NCBI GenBank assembly: GCA_023379725.1
Contig: JAMCPC010000040.1
Location: 20,616 to 41,577, forward strand
DNA length: 20,962 nt
From: Actinomycetota bacterium
GTDB taxonomy: Bacteria; Actinomycetota; Acidimicrobiia; Acidimicrobiales; JAMCPL01
Direction of reading: 5' to 3'
This document shows, in pieces, positions 15,077 to 20,962 of the stretch. A program made the position numbers and the translations under genes. Position 1 is the stretch's first letter. Every line of letters begins with the position of its first letter. The notes below the pieces were generated by a model. The model saw nothing but the letters and a program-made list of their open reading frames with translations. It did not search any database and was not told the DNA's origin.

Positions 15077-16364
15077 TTGGCAGCCGGATAGAAGGGGTGC
15101 GTGGGCTGAGGTAGATCTCTCCGCTATAAGAAGCAACGTCAGCTTACTGGCCAGCATAGTAAAACCTTCGATATTGTGCGCTGTGGTGAAAGCTAATGCC
15201 TATGGGCATGGAGCACAGGAGGTTGCTGTAGCTGCGTTGGATGGTGGGGCGCAATGGCTGGCTGTTGCTTTTGGCGAAGAAGCGCTTGAGGTAAGGGAGG
15301 CTGTTACAGATGCGCCTATACTGTTACTTCAGGAGCCATCAGTAGGTACCGACAGTCATGATATTCGTGACTTGCTTGAGCTGGGTATTGTTCCTACGGT
15401 GTACAGTGCAGAGGGTATCGAGCGGATAGGTAAGGTCGCTCAATCAATGGGTCGAAAGGTGGATGTGCACCTTAAGGTAGATACCGGAATGCACAGGGTG
15501 GGAGCTGACATCAAAAAACTCGATAGCGTGATGGAGTTGCTTTCTAGATTTCCATTTCTTAGGGTTACTGGCTTATGGAGTCACTTGGCGGTGGCTGACG
15601 GTGACTGCAGCGAAGATATAGAGTTTACAGATAGACAGCTTGAAGCACTTAAGAGCGTATCCGGTGAAGTTGGGTATTCTGAAGAATCTCCCGTCATGCT
15701 TCACTTGGCAAACTCAGCGGGAGCGATTGCACATCCCTCTACCCGATTGGATATGGTACGTTGTGGTATATCGATCTATGGTGAGATACCATCTGAGATG
15801 GTAGCTGCCAAGCTAGCTGAACAGGTAAGGTCGGCTGAGCAGACAAGGTCGGCTGAGCAGGTAGGCAGCCATTCAGCCGGGTATCAATTACCGCTACCTC
15901 CCAATAAGCTCATACCTGCTCTGTCGCTGAAGGCAAGGGTCAGCCATGTACGTGAACTTGAAAAAGGGGAGAGGCTTTCGTATGGCCGCCACTATAAATT
16001 GGACAGGCGGTCGATAGTTGCGACCGTTCCGCTTGGCTATGCTGATGGCTTGGCGCGGGGGTTATTCAAGCCAGAGCTTAATTTCAATGAGGACACCAAT
16101 GAGGACGTCAATGGGGGCACCAATGGGTATGTTCTGTTAAGAGGTGAGAAAAGGCCGATTGCCGGTACCGTGACTATGGATCAGGTGCTTATCGATTGTG
16201 GTGCCGATGCGAGTGTATCTGTAGGCGATGAGGTAGTGGTTATAGGAGAACAGGCAGATGTCCAGGTAACTGCATCTGATCTGGCAAGGAAGTTGGGCAC
16301 TATAAGCTATGAGGTATTTTGTGGTATATCATCGCGCATTCCGCGTGTCTACCTTAATCGATAG
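15066..16364 (+). CDS. alr: alanine racemase with two minisatellite-encoded insertions
   Basis: PLP enzyme making D-alanine for peptidoglycan. PLP-binding Lys42 lies in AVVKANAYGHG; HLKVDTGMHRVG, LHLANSAGAI, DMVRCGISIYG, the catalytic Tyr306 in LSYGRHY, VPLGYADGLARG and VTMDQVLIDCG follow in family order. Length is 432 against a usual 370-390. The excess is two loops: residues 251-268, three 6-residue repeats (AEQVRS, AEQTRS, AEQVGS), and 341-356, four 4-residue units (NEDT, NEDV, NGGT, NGYV). ATG 15066 overlaps the nnr stop by 11 bases; a TTG at 15054 is an alternative. The stop lies inside a 13-bp tandem duplication. Confidence 0.96.
   Translation: MSIDWQPDRRGAWAEVDLSAIRSNVSLLASIVKPSILCAVVKANAYGHGAQEVAVAALDGGAQWLAVAFGEEALEVREAVTDAPILLLQEPSVGTDSHDIRDLLELGIVPTVYSAEGIERIGKVAQSMGRKVDVHLKVDTGMHRVGADIKKLDSVMELLSRFPFLRVTGLWSHLAVADGDCSEDIEFTDRQLEALKSVSGEVGYSEESPVMLHLANSAGAIAHPSTRLDMVRCGISIYGEIPSEMVAAKLAEQVRSAEQTRSAEQVGSHSAGYQLPLPPNKLIPALSLKARVSHVRELEKGERLSYGRHYKLDRRSIVATVPLGYADGLARGLFKPELNFNEDTNEDVNGGTNGYVLLRGEKRPIAGTVTMDQVLIDCGADASVSVGDEVVVIGEQADVQVTASDLARKLGTISYEVFCGISSRIPRVYLNR
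15816..15869 (+). repeat. three tandem 18-bp units in alr
   Basis: Units start at 15816, 15834 and 15852. They differ at a few bases (GCTGAACAGGTAAGGTCG is the first). Each encodes AEQ-x-x-S. The repeat falls in the linker between the TIM barrel and the C-terminal beta domain, before ALSLKARVSHV. Confidence 0.93.
16086..16133 (+). repeat. four tandem 12-bp units in alr
   Basis: Units start at 16086, 16098, 16110 and 16122, each beginning AATG. They encode NEDT-NEDV-NGGT-NGYV in a loop of the beta domain between the GYADGLARGL and VLLRGEKRPIAG strands. Confidence 0.9.
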
Positions 16365-16384
16365 GATCAGGCGATAGGATCAGG
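16359..16384. repeat. 13-bp tandem duplication over the alr stop
   Basis: CGATAGGATCAGG at 16359-16371 is repeated exactly at 16372-16384. The first copy contains the alr stop TAG (16362-16364). Confidence 0.93.
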
Positions 16385-16483
16385 GTCGTTGTCGTCATCA
16401 GCCGAAAGTTGTAATAATGCAACCTTTGGGTATTATGGTGCTAACTTTGATTTGAAGAGATAGCCGACCTAGTGACAATGTCC

Positions 16484-16525
16484 GCCGTTTTAGGTCAGCC
16501 GTTTTAGGTCAGCCGTTTTAGATGA
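16484..16525. repeat. three tandem 14-bp units over the yceH stop
   Basis: GCCGTTTTAGGTCA at 16484-16497 and 16498-16511 is followed by GCCGTTTTAGATGA (16512-16525). The third unit holds the stop of the leftward gene (16518-16520). GACCTA at 16466-16471 is complementary to the TAGGTC of either of the first two units, so alternative stems are possible in this convergent gap. AATAAT (16413-16418) and ATTAT (16432-16436) flank another bulged stem in the same gap. Confidence 0.92.
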
Positions 16526-17264
16526 GGCCTAATGATGAACGTACCTCATCCAGGTCATGCCGGAGGGAAGATACTTGGGCTATCAGTTGTTCCAAGAGGG
16601 CGGAAGTCCGCTCTTTGGCATGTTGATTCTCTGTACCTGCCCCACTACCCGTATCAGTCCGATCCTCTATTTCGGCTGTACCTGGTTCACCGGATATCAT
16701 GGATATCCCGGTCGAACCGGTCACATAGGTCATATTGGTTGCACCAGAGTCATTCCCGTAGAACGCCCAGCGCTCCTCTTTGGTACCCGGCCGTCGCGGC
16801 AACCTGCGTACAATCTGGTGGGGTATATCGGACATCATCTCCAGAGTTCCCTCTGTATCAGATATGCTGTCAAAACGGTACAGACGCTCAGTTCTTGCCC
16901 TCAGCTCACCGGCGGTCTGCGGGCCACGAAGCATCAGCACCGCGGCCAGCGCCAGTTCAGGATTACCCAATCCATACTTCTCGTTTACTACATGCCGGTA
17001 ACGGGTTGCCGACCTCCCATGGGATGGATATATGAATCTGACCAGCTCCTTTTCTTTAAGGATCTGTAATACTTTTTCCACTAATTCATCTGTATAGGAT
17101 ACAATTGGATCACGATTGGTAGACTGGTTGCAGGACAGTACCAGAGCATTCAGTGTGAGTGGGTACTGCTGGGGAGTGGCAAGCGATTTCTCAATAAGAG
17201 AAGCCAGTACTCTGATCTCTTCTGGTGATAAATTAATTTGATCCGTCTTCTGGGAATCCTCCAT
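16518..17264 (-). CDS. YceH-family (UPF0502/DUF480) protein
   Basis: Belongs to the YceH family, whose structure is two winged-helix domains; the molecular function is not settled. Matching segments are LSPEEIRVLASLIEKSLATPQQYPLTLNAL, cited by its motif EKSLATPQQYPLTLNA (about 25-40), CNQSTNRDPIVS, the LRGPQTAGELRARTERLYRF region and the conserved ending VSSLRHDLDEVRSSLGL, a short coiled coil. Between the second wing and the coil (about residues 170-215) lies a Ser/Gly/Thr/Glu-rich linker longer than in E. coli YceH. ATG 17264 is 23 bases after the stop of the MBL hydrolase, so they are likely co-transcribed. No strong RBS is visible. Confidence 0.88.
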   Translation of the reverse strand: MEDSQKTDQINLSPEEIRVLASLIEKSLATPQQYPLTLNALVLSCNQSTNRDPIVSYTDELVEKVLQILKEKELVRFIYPSHGRSATRYRHVVNEKYGLGNPELALAAVLMLRGPQTAGELRARTERLYRFDSISDTEGTLEMMSDIPHQIVRRLPRRPGTKEERWAFYGNDSGATNMTYVTGSTGISMISGEPGTAEIEDRTDTGSGAGTENQHAKERTSALLEQLIAQVSSLRHDLDEVRSSLGLI

Positions 17265-17287
17265 TTGCAGTTTATGAATACCTGGTT

Positions 17288-17944
17288 TCAGTGTTCAAAA
17301 GGATGGACAGGCGTGAGAGCCTGTACTTTGACGGGAGCGGCTTCTTCGGCAAAACGTCTTGCATCGGGAGGTGACCCTACCACATAGCCGTAGTGCATGG
17401 GAACTGCAATTTGGGGGTTTATCGCTCGAGCCAGGTCGGCAGCTTCAGATGCGTTCATGGTATAGGTACCACCAATAGGCAGCATTGCTACATCTGCTTT
17501 TACCGAATCCAACTCTTTGATATGGTCGGTATCGCCAGCATGGTAGTAGTTCTCCTTTCCAAGCGACAGTATGTAGCCGACCCAATTGTTTTCCTGAGGG
17601 TGGGCCTCCAGCCTCTCCTCGACGATATTGTATGCAGGGACAGTTTGTATAGACAATTTGCCTGCATGATGTGATTCACCAGGACTTACCGGGGTGACAT
17701 TCCCTGATATCTCTTTTGCTACATCCGCAGGAGCGAATATCTGTGTAGACTCCTTGCGTATCTTGTCGATATCGTCCATTGAGAAGTGATCGAAATGGGC
17801 ATGAGTAATCACTATGATATCAGCGGGGTCGTCGGTAGTGACCTGCCATGGGTCTATATAGATTCGGTAATCTGCGTCTTTCCATAGAAAAGCCGACTGC
17901 CTGAACCAGGTAAAATTATCCATAAGTGAAGCCATCCTTGCCAT
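17288..17944 (-). CDS. MBL-fold metal-dependent hydrolase (UPF0173-like)
   Basis: Metallo-beta-lactamase fold. The metal motif THAHFDH gives His48, His50, Asp52 and His53; Asp138 in HAGDTDHI and His184 in PMHYG supply further ligands. VPAYNI and NNWVGYILSLG are typical of the UPF0173/YtkL-like branch, whose substrate is unknown. Length is 218 from the first ATG. ATG 17923 (MDNFTWFRQSAFLW) or 17935 fits the family start better: both have AAGG-type sequences at 8-11 bases, while ATG 17944 has its purine stretch immediately adjacent. It leads a two-gene leftward unit with the YceH-family gene. Confidence 0.88.
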   Translation of the reverse strand: MARMASLMDNFTWFRQSAFLWKDADYRIYIDPWQVTTDDPADIIVITHAHFDHFSMDDIDKIRKESTQIFAPADVAKEISGNVTPVSPGESHHAGKLSIQTVPAYNIVEERLEAHPQENNWVGYILSLGKENYYHAGDTDHIKELDSVKADVAMLPIGGTYTMNASEAADLARAINPQIAVPMHYGYVVGSPPDARRFAEEAAPVKVQALTPVHPFEH

Positions 17945-17969
17945 CCTTTCTTCGTAGAGTTCCAGTATG

Positions 17970-17998
17970 AGTATATATATAACTATACAACCGTTGAA
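17970..17998 (-). promoter_or_regulatory. candidate promoter of the MBL hydrolase gene
   Basis: On the minus strand TTCAAC (17998-17993) and TATACT (17975-17970) are exactly 17 bases apart, in an AT-rich TA-repeat. The -10 matches five of six, the -35 three of six. The same 117-base divergent gap must also hold the promoter of the dehydrogenase; I see only weak candidates for it (TATACT at 18010-18015 with no good -35). Confidence 0.35.
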
Positions 17999-18061
17999 GC
18001 GCAGTCGTTTATACTCCAGGAAATTTAAGGTGACAAGTATTCACTATGGTACTGTTGGTGC

Positions 18062-19378
18062 ATGGGATGTCCAATGAGTCACGAGTTGGGTAGCAAAGGT
18101 GTGCATGGCCACCGCGGCAAAGTAGCCGTCATAGGCCAGGGCCATATAGGACTTCGTGTCGCGGTCAGGGCGGCCGAAGTGGGGTGGTCGGTGGTCGGGT
18201 ACGATATAGATGAGGCTAGGGTGAAGGAGCTGACCTCAGGACTTGGTGCTCGTGATGGGCTGGAAACAGAGCGCTTGTCCAATGTCCTTGACACAGGAGC
18301 GTACATGCCTACCTTCTCTAAGCAGGACATATCTGGATTCGATGTAGCCGTAATAGCCGTGCCTACTCCGGTTGGCGCTGATGGGAGTCCTGAATTATCA
18401 CATATCGTCGATGCAGTAGATTTGATAGGGAAATATCTTAAGGCAGGTGCAGTTGTATCCATAGAGTCGTCATTGTATCCCGGTGCCACCGAGGGAGTCG
18501 TGGCTTCAGGGTTGGCTTATTCCTCGGGCAAGGAGCCTGGCGTAGATTTTTACCTTGGTTACAGTCCCGAGCGTGTAGACACAGGCAACAGAGCATACCT
18601 CTTTGAGAACACGCCGAAGATAGTCTCTGGTATCAATGATATATCTCTGGATGCGATTGACAGTTTCTATTCTACACTGGTGGCAAAGACCGTGCGTGTA
18701 GCAGGTACGCCTGAAGCAGAGCTGGCTAAGCTGATGGAGAACACCTTTAGACAGGTGAACGTGGCTTTGGTGAATGAAATTGCATTGGCAGCAGGCACCT
18801 TGGGCATAGATGTGGGTGAGGCTCTTAGGGCAGCTGAGACGAAACCCTTTGGCTACATGGGATTTCATCCCGGAACCGGTGCAGGAGGTCATTGCCTTTT
18901 AAGCGCTTCATCTTATTTGAGTTGGTCGGCGAGAAACGGGTCGGGTCCTCCTCTGAGGGTAGTAGAGGCTGCAATGACAGTTAATTCATCGATGCCCGGT
19001 CATATCGTGCAACAAATTATTAATTGCATAATAAGTAACGATGGCCATGTAGAGGGCTCTCGTATTCTTGTATTGGGTCTGGCATACAAACCGGGAGTGT
19101 CGGAGGTAGCAAATTCTCCTGCAGTGGATATAGCCAATGCTCTTGCCAACTTGGGAGCACAGGTCAGTGCTGCCGATCCCTATGTACAGGAGTGCCCTAT
19201 ACTGGCAGACTCCATCTCTAGAGTGGAGGCTACGCCGCAGAGATGTGCGGAGGCAGATGTGGTTGTCTTGTTGGTCAACCATAAAGAGTTTGATATAGGT
19301 AGGCTTGCAGAGAAGTGTCGCCTGCTTGTAGACCCGCTTTATGTTACCGGTAGTCGTAACGCCCTACGTGCCAAGTAG
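18062..19378 (+). CDS. nucleotide-sugar (UDP-GlcNAc/ManNAc/Glc-type) 6-dehydrogenase, variant active site
   Basis: NAD-dependent two-step oxidation of a nucleotide sugar to the uronic acid is the family reaction, for surface polysaccharide. The Rossmann motif is VAVIGQGHIGLRVAV (21-35) with Asp48 as acid after strand 2. The central domain has KLMENTFRQVNVALVNEIA (Lys223, Asn227). The catalytic Cys278 is in GTGAGGHC. Family members usually continue IPxDP after this Cys; here LLSASS follows, and the usual RESP of the C-terminal domain reads ANSP (350-353). The N-terminus starts MGCPMSHELG, with ATG 18074 as an alternative start. The closest type is WecC/WbpA, but substrate cannot be named. Length 438 is normal. 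It stands alone between divergent and convergent neighbours. Confidence 0.9.
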   Translation: MGCPMSHELGSKGVHGHRGKVAVIGQGHIGLRVAVRAAEVGWSVVGYDIDEARVKELTSGLGARDGLETERLSNVLDTGAYMPTFSKQDISGFDVAVIAVPTPVGADGSPELSHIVDAVDLIGKYLKAGAVVSIESSLYPGATEGVVASGLAYSSGKEPGVDFYLGYSPERVDTGNRAYLFENTPKIVSGINDISLDAIDSFYSTLVAKTVRVAGTPEAELAKLMENTFRQVNVALVNEIALAAGTLGIDVGEALRAAETKPFGYMGFHPGTGAGGHCLLSASSYLSWSARNGSGPPLRVVEAAMTVNSSMPGHIVQQIINCIISNDGHVEGSRILVLGLAYKPGVSEVANSPAVDIANALANLGAQVSAADPYVQECPILADSISRVEATPQRCAEADVVVLLVNHKEFDIGRLAEKCRLLVDPLYVTGSRNALRAK

Positions 19379-19408
19379 CGAGAGGAAATAGGTGACCTAC
19401 CAAGTCTG

Positions 19409-19448
19409 CGGTTGGCCAATACCACGGTTGGCCAATATGTGTATTTTT
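19409..19448 (+). terminator. possible intrinsic terminator built from a duplicated palindrome
   Basis: CGGTTGGCCAATA occurs at 19409-19421 and 19425-19437. Because TTGGCCAA is its own reverse complement, the two copies (19412-19419 and 19428-19435) can form an 8-bp stem with an 8-base loop, followed eight bases later by TTTTT (19444-19448). It lies 30 bases past the dehydrogenase stop. The U-tract is short and displaced, so this is a moderate call. Confidence 0.45.
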
Positions 19449-19489
19449 GCCTCTATTACTTGTTGATTATTGTCGTGTGTGACGCTGTT

Positions 19490-19506
19490 CTAACGTTCGG
19501 CGTTAG
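19490..19506. terminator. hairpin over the thiC stop codon
   Basis: CTAACG-TTCGG-CGTTAG is a perfect 6-bp stem with a 5-base loop. It includes the thiC stop (19490-19492, minus strand) and lies between convergent genes. No T-tract follows on either strand, so it may act as a 3'-end stabilising stem and not as a classical terminator. Confidence 0.4.
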
Positions 19507-20962
19507 ATTCCATGTAGATATTGGCACCGGAGGCGATGAACTCCTCCGATTTCTTTTTCATGCCGATTACGACCATCTCTTCAGTCAATTCGCTGGATTC
19601 AGCTGATTCGTTTGGTATTGAGTCATTCCCCTCAGCTTCTTTGCTCTCAATTGATGAAGCATCCGGAGTGGCAGCTCTTATTTTGTGGCTTATCTGCATT
19701 GAGCAGAAGCGAGGGCCACACATGGAGCAGAAATGGGCAGTCTTGGCCGGTGCTGCAGGTAAGGTTTCATCGTGGTACGAGCGAGCACGCTCTGGATCGA
19801 GCGACAGGGCAAATTGATCTTCCCACCTGAACTCAAAGCGTGCCCTGGACAGATCGTCATCACGGTCACGAGCGTGAGGGTGGCCCTTTGCGACATCGGC
19901 AGCGTGTGCCGCTATCCTGTAGGCTATCAAACCCTCTTTTACATCCTCCTTGTCTGGCAGACCCAGATGCTCTTTGGGTGTGACGTAGCAGAGCAGTGAT
20001 GCCCCGTTCATGGCTATTACTGCAGCACCTATTGCGGAGGTAATATGATCGTATCCAGGTGCGATATCAGTAACCAGAGGACCTAGAGTATAGAAGGGAG
20101 CACCATGGCACCACTCCTCTTCCAGGCGGGCGTTTTCAGCCACTAGATTTAGAGGTACGTGTCCAGGCCCTTCTATCATTACCTGTGTACCGTGTTCCCA
20201 TGCGATCAGTGCCAGCTCTCCCAGAGTCCTCAGTTCGCTGAGTTGTGCTTCATCGTTGGCATCTGCCAGGCATCCGGGTCGCATACCGTCACCCAGTGAA
20301 AAACTGACATCATAGGTGGTCATAATGTCGCATAGCTCTTCAAAGTTGGTGTACAGGAAGTTCTCTTTATGGTGTGCTATGCACCAGGTTGCCATGATGG
20401 ATCCCCCTCGACTGACTATACCCGTTATCCTCTTTGCCGTAAGAGGAACGTAACGTAGCAGTACGCCTGCATGGACGGTGAAGTAGTCGACCCCCTGTTC
20501 ACACTGCTCTATAATGGTATCACGATATATGTTCCAATTGAGTTCTTCAGCCTTGCCGTTGACCTTCTCCAAAGCCTGGTAAATTGGTACAGTTCCTATA
20601 GGTACTGGGGAGTTCCGTATTATGGCTTCTCTTGTCTCATGGATGCCAGGTCCTGTGGAGAGGTCCATCACGGTATCGGCACCATATCGTAATGCCCACT
20701 GAAGTTTTTCCACCTCTGCATCTACCGAATAAGACACGGAGGAGTTACCTATATTCGCATTCACTTTGGTCAAAAAACGTTTTCCTATGACTGCCGGTTC
20801 CAATTCAGGATGATTTACATTCGCGGGTATGATAGCTCTGCCTGCTGCTACCTCTTGGAGTACCACTTCGGGGTCTACTCCCTCACGTTCTGCAGCATGT
20901 TGCATTTGAGGTGTAATGATGCTCTGACGGGCATGCTGTAACTGAGTTACCGGCCTGGATAT
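19490..20962 (-). CDS. thiC: phosphomethylpyrimidine synthase ThiC, 5' end beyond window
   Basis: Radical-SAM enzyme converting 5-aminoimidazole ribotide to HMP phosphate, the pyrimidine half of thiamine. Family stretches are IPANVNHPELEP, TKVNANIGNSS, GADTVMDLSTGPGIHETR, PVPIGTVPIYQAL, FSLGDGMRPGCLADA, MIEGPGHVPLN and PGYDHITSAIGAA. The cluster motif is CSMCGPRFC. The frame stays open to the window edge, and the upstream codons read TQLQHARQSIITPQM, the known ThiC N-terminus, so the ATG at 20905 is not the true start. Between CSMCGPRFCSMQISHKIR and the usual ending (EEFIASGANIYM) lies an acidic Ser/Glu-rich insert of about 27 residues. Any TPP riboswitch would be outside the window. Confidence 0.96.
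   Translation of the reverse strand: MSRPVTQLQHARQSIITPQMQHAAEREGVDPEVVLQEVAAGRAIIPANVNHPELEPAVIGKRFLTKVNANIGNSSVSYSVDAEVEKLQWALRYGADTVMDLSTGPGIHETREAIIRNSPVPIGTVPIYQALEKVNGKAEELNWNIYRDTIIEQCEQGVDYFTVHAGVLLRYVPLTAKRITGIVSRGGSIMATWCIAHHKENFLYTNFEELCDIMTTYDVSFSLGDGMRPGCLADANDEAQLSELRTLGELALIAWEHGTQVMIEGPGHVPLNLVAENARLEEEWCHGAPFYTLGPLVTDIAPGYDHITSAIGAAVIAMNGASLLCYVTPKEHLGLPDKEDVKEGLIAYRIAAHAADVAKGHPHARDRDDDLSRARFEFRWEDQFALSLDPERARSYHDETLPAAPAKTAHFCSMCGPRFCSMQISHKIRAATPDASSIESKEAEGNDSIPNESAESSELTEEMVVIGMKKKSEEFIASGANIYMESNAER

Noticed and set aside
12378..16525. CRISPR-like array
   Set aside because: The repeats are directly tandem, 12-18 bp, without unique spacers of constant length, and no cas genes are near.
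20906..20962. thiC start at ATG 20905 with a TPP riboswitch upstream
   Set aside because: The upstream codons continue the conserved ThiC N-terminus to the window edge, so the leader is not in this window.
1..20962. Mobile element, prophage, tRNA or rRNA
   Set aside because: No transposase, integrase, terminal inverted repeats, tRNA cloverleaf or rRNA-like sequence was seen; all long frames are explained by core genes.

Overview
The window is a bacterial core-gene region. It covers the distal half of the S10-spc-alpha ribosomal superoperon, followed by a short run of cell-wall, carbon-metabolism and cofactor genes. The order rplF-rplR-rpsE-rpmD-rplO-secY-adk-map-infA-rpmJ-rpsM-rpsK-rpsD-rpoA-rplQ-truA-rplM-rpsI-glmM, then nnr-alr, is the arrangement known from Actinomycetota. 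The moderate base composition, frequent ATA (Ile) and AGA/AGG (Arg) codons, the zinc-type Adk LID and the zinc-type S4 are unlike high-GC Streptomyces or Mycobacterium. I infer a lower-GC or deep-branching actinobacterial lineage. That placement is inference from gene order and protein character, not from a phylogeny.

Layout. Positions 1-2336 hold rplF, rplR, rpsE, rpmD and rplO, tightly packed with overlapping GTGA-type junctions. Positions 2478-5158 hold secY, adk and map, for protein export, nucleotide balance and N-terminal Met removal. A leader with an extended -10 promoter precedes infA-rpmJ-rpsM-rpsK (5306-6477). Short and long leaders then precede rpsD (6615) and rpoA (7507), followed by rplQ, truA, rplM, rpsI and glmM (to 12384). 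After this comes a leftward class I fructose-bisphosphate aldolase gene (12575-13465), then rightward nnr-alr (13652-16364). A leftward pair (MBL-fold hydrolase, then a YceH/DUF480 protein) occupies 16518-17944, followed by a rightward nucleotide-sugar dehydrogenase (18062-19378). The 3' part of a leftward thiC runs off the right edge.

The most unusual points are these. (1) infA has no ATG, GTG or TTG start that includes its conserved N-terminus, and the best candidate is a CTG at ideal distance from a strong Shine-Dalgarno. (2) From about 9.5 to 19.4 kb there are many perfect or near-perfect short tandem duplications with 12-36 bp units. They lie in surface loops of TruA and Alr and over or next to stop codons (glmM, alr, yceH, aldolase) or start codons (glmM), while I saw none in the ribosomal-protein part. 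(3) TruA, Alr, GlmM, YceH and ThiC carry low-complexity insertions or tails. (4) The nucleotide-sugar dehydrogenase keeps its catalytic Cys but has lost the usual PxDP that follows it. I saw no mobile element, CRISPR array, tRNA or rRNA, and no clearly new multi-gene system.
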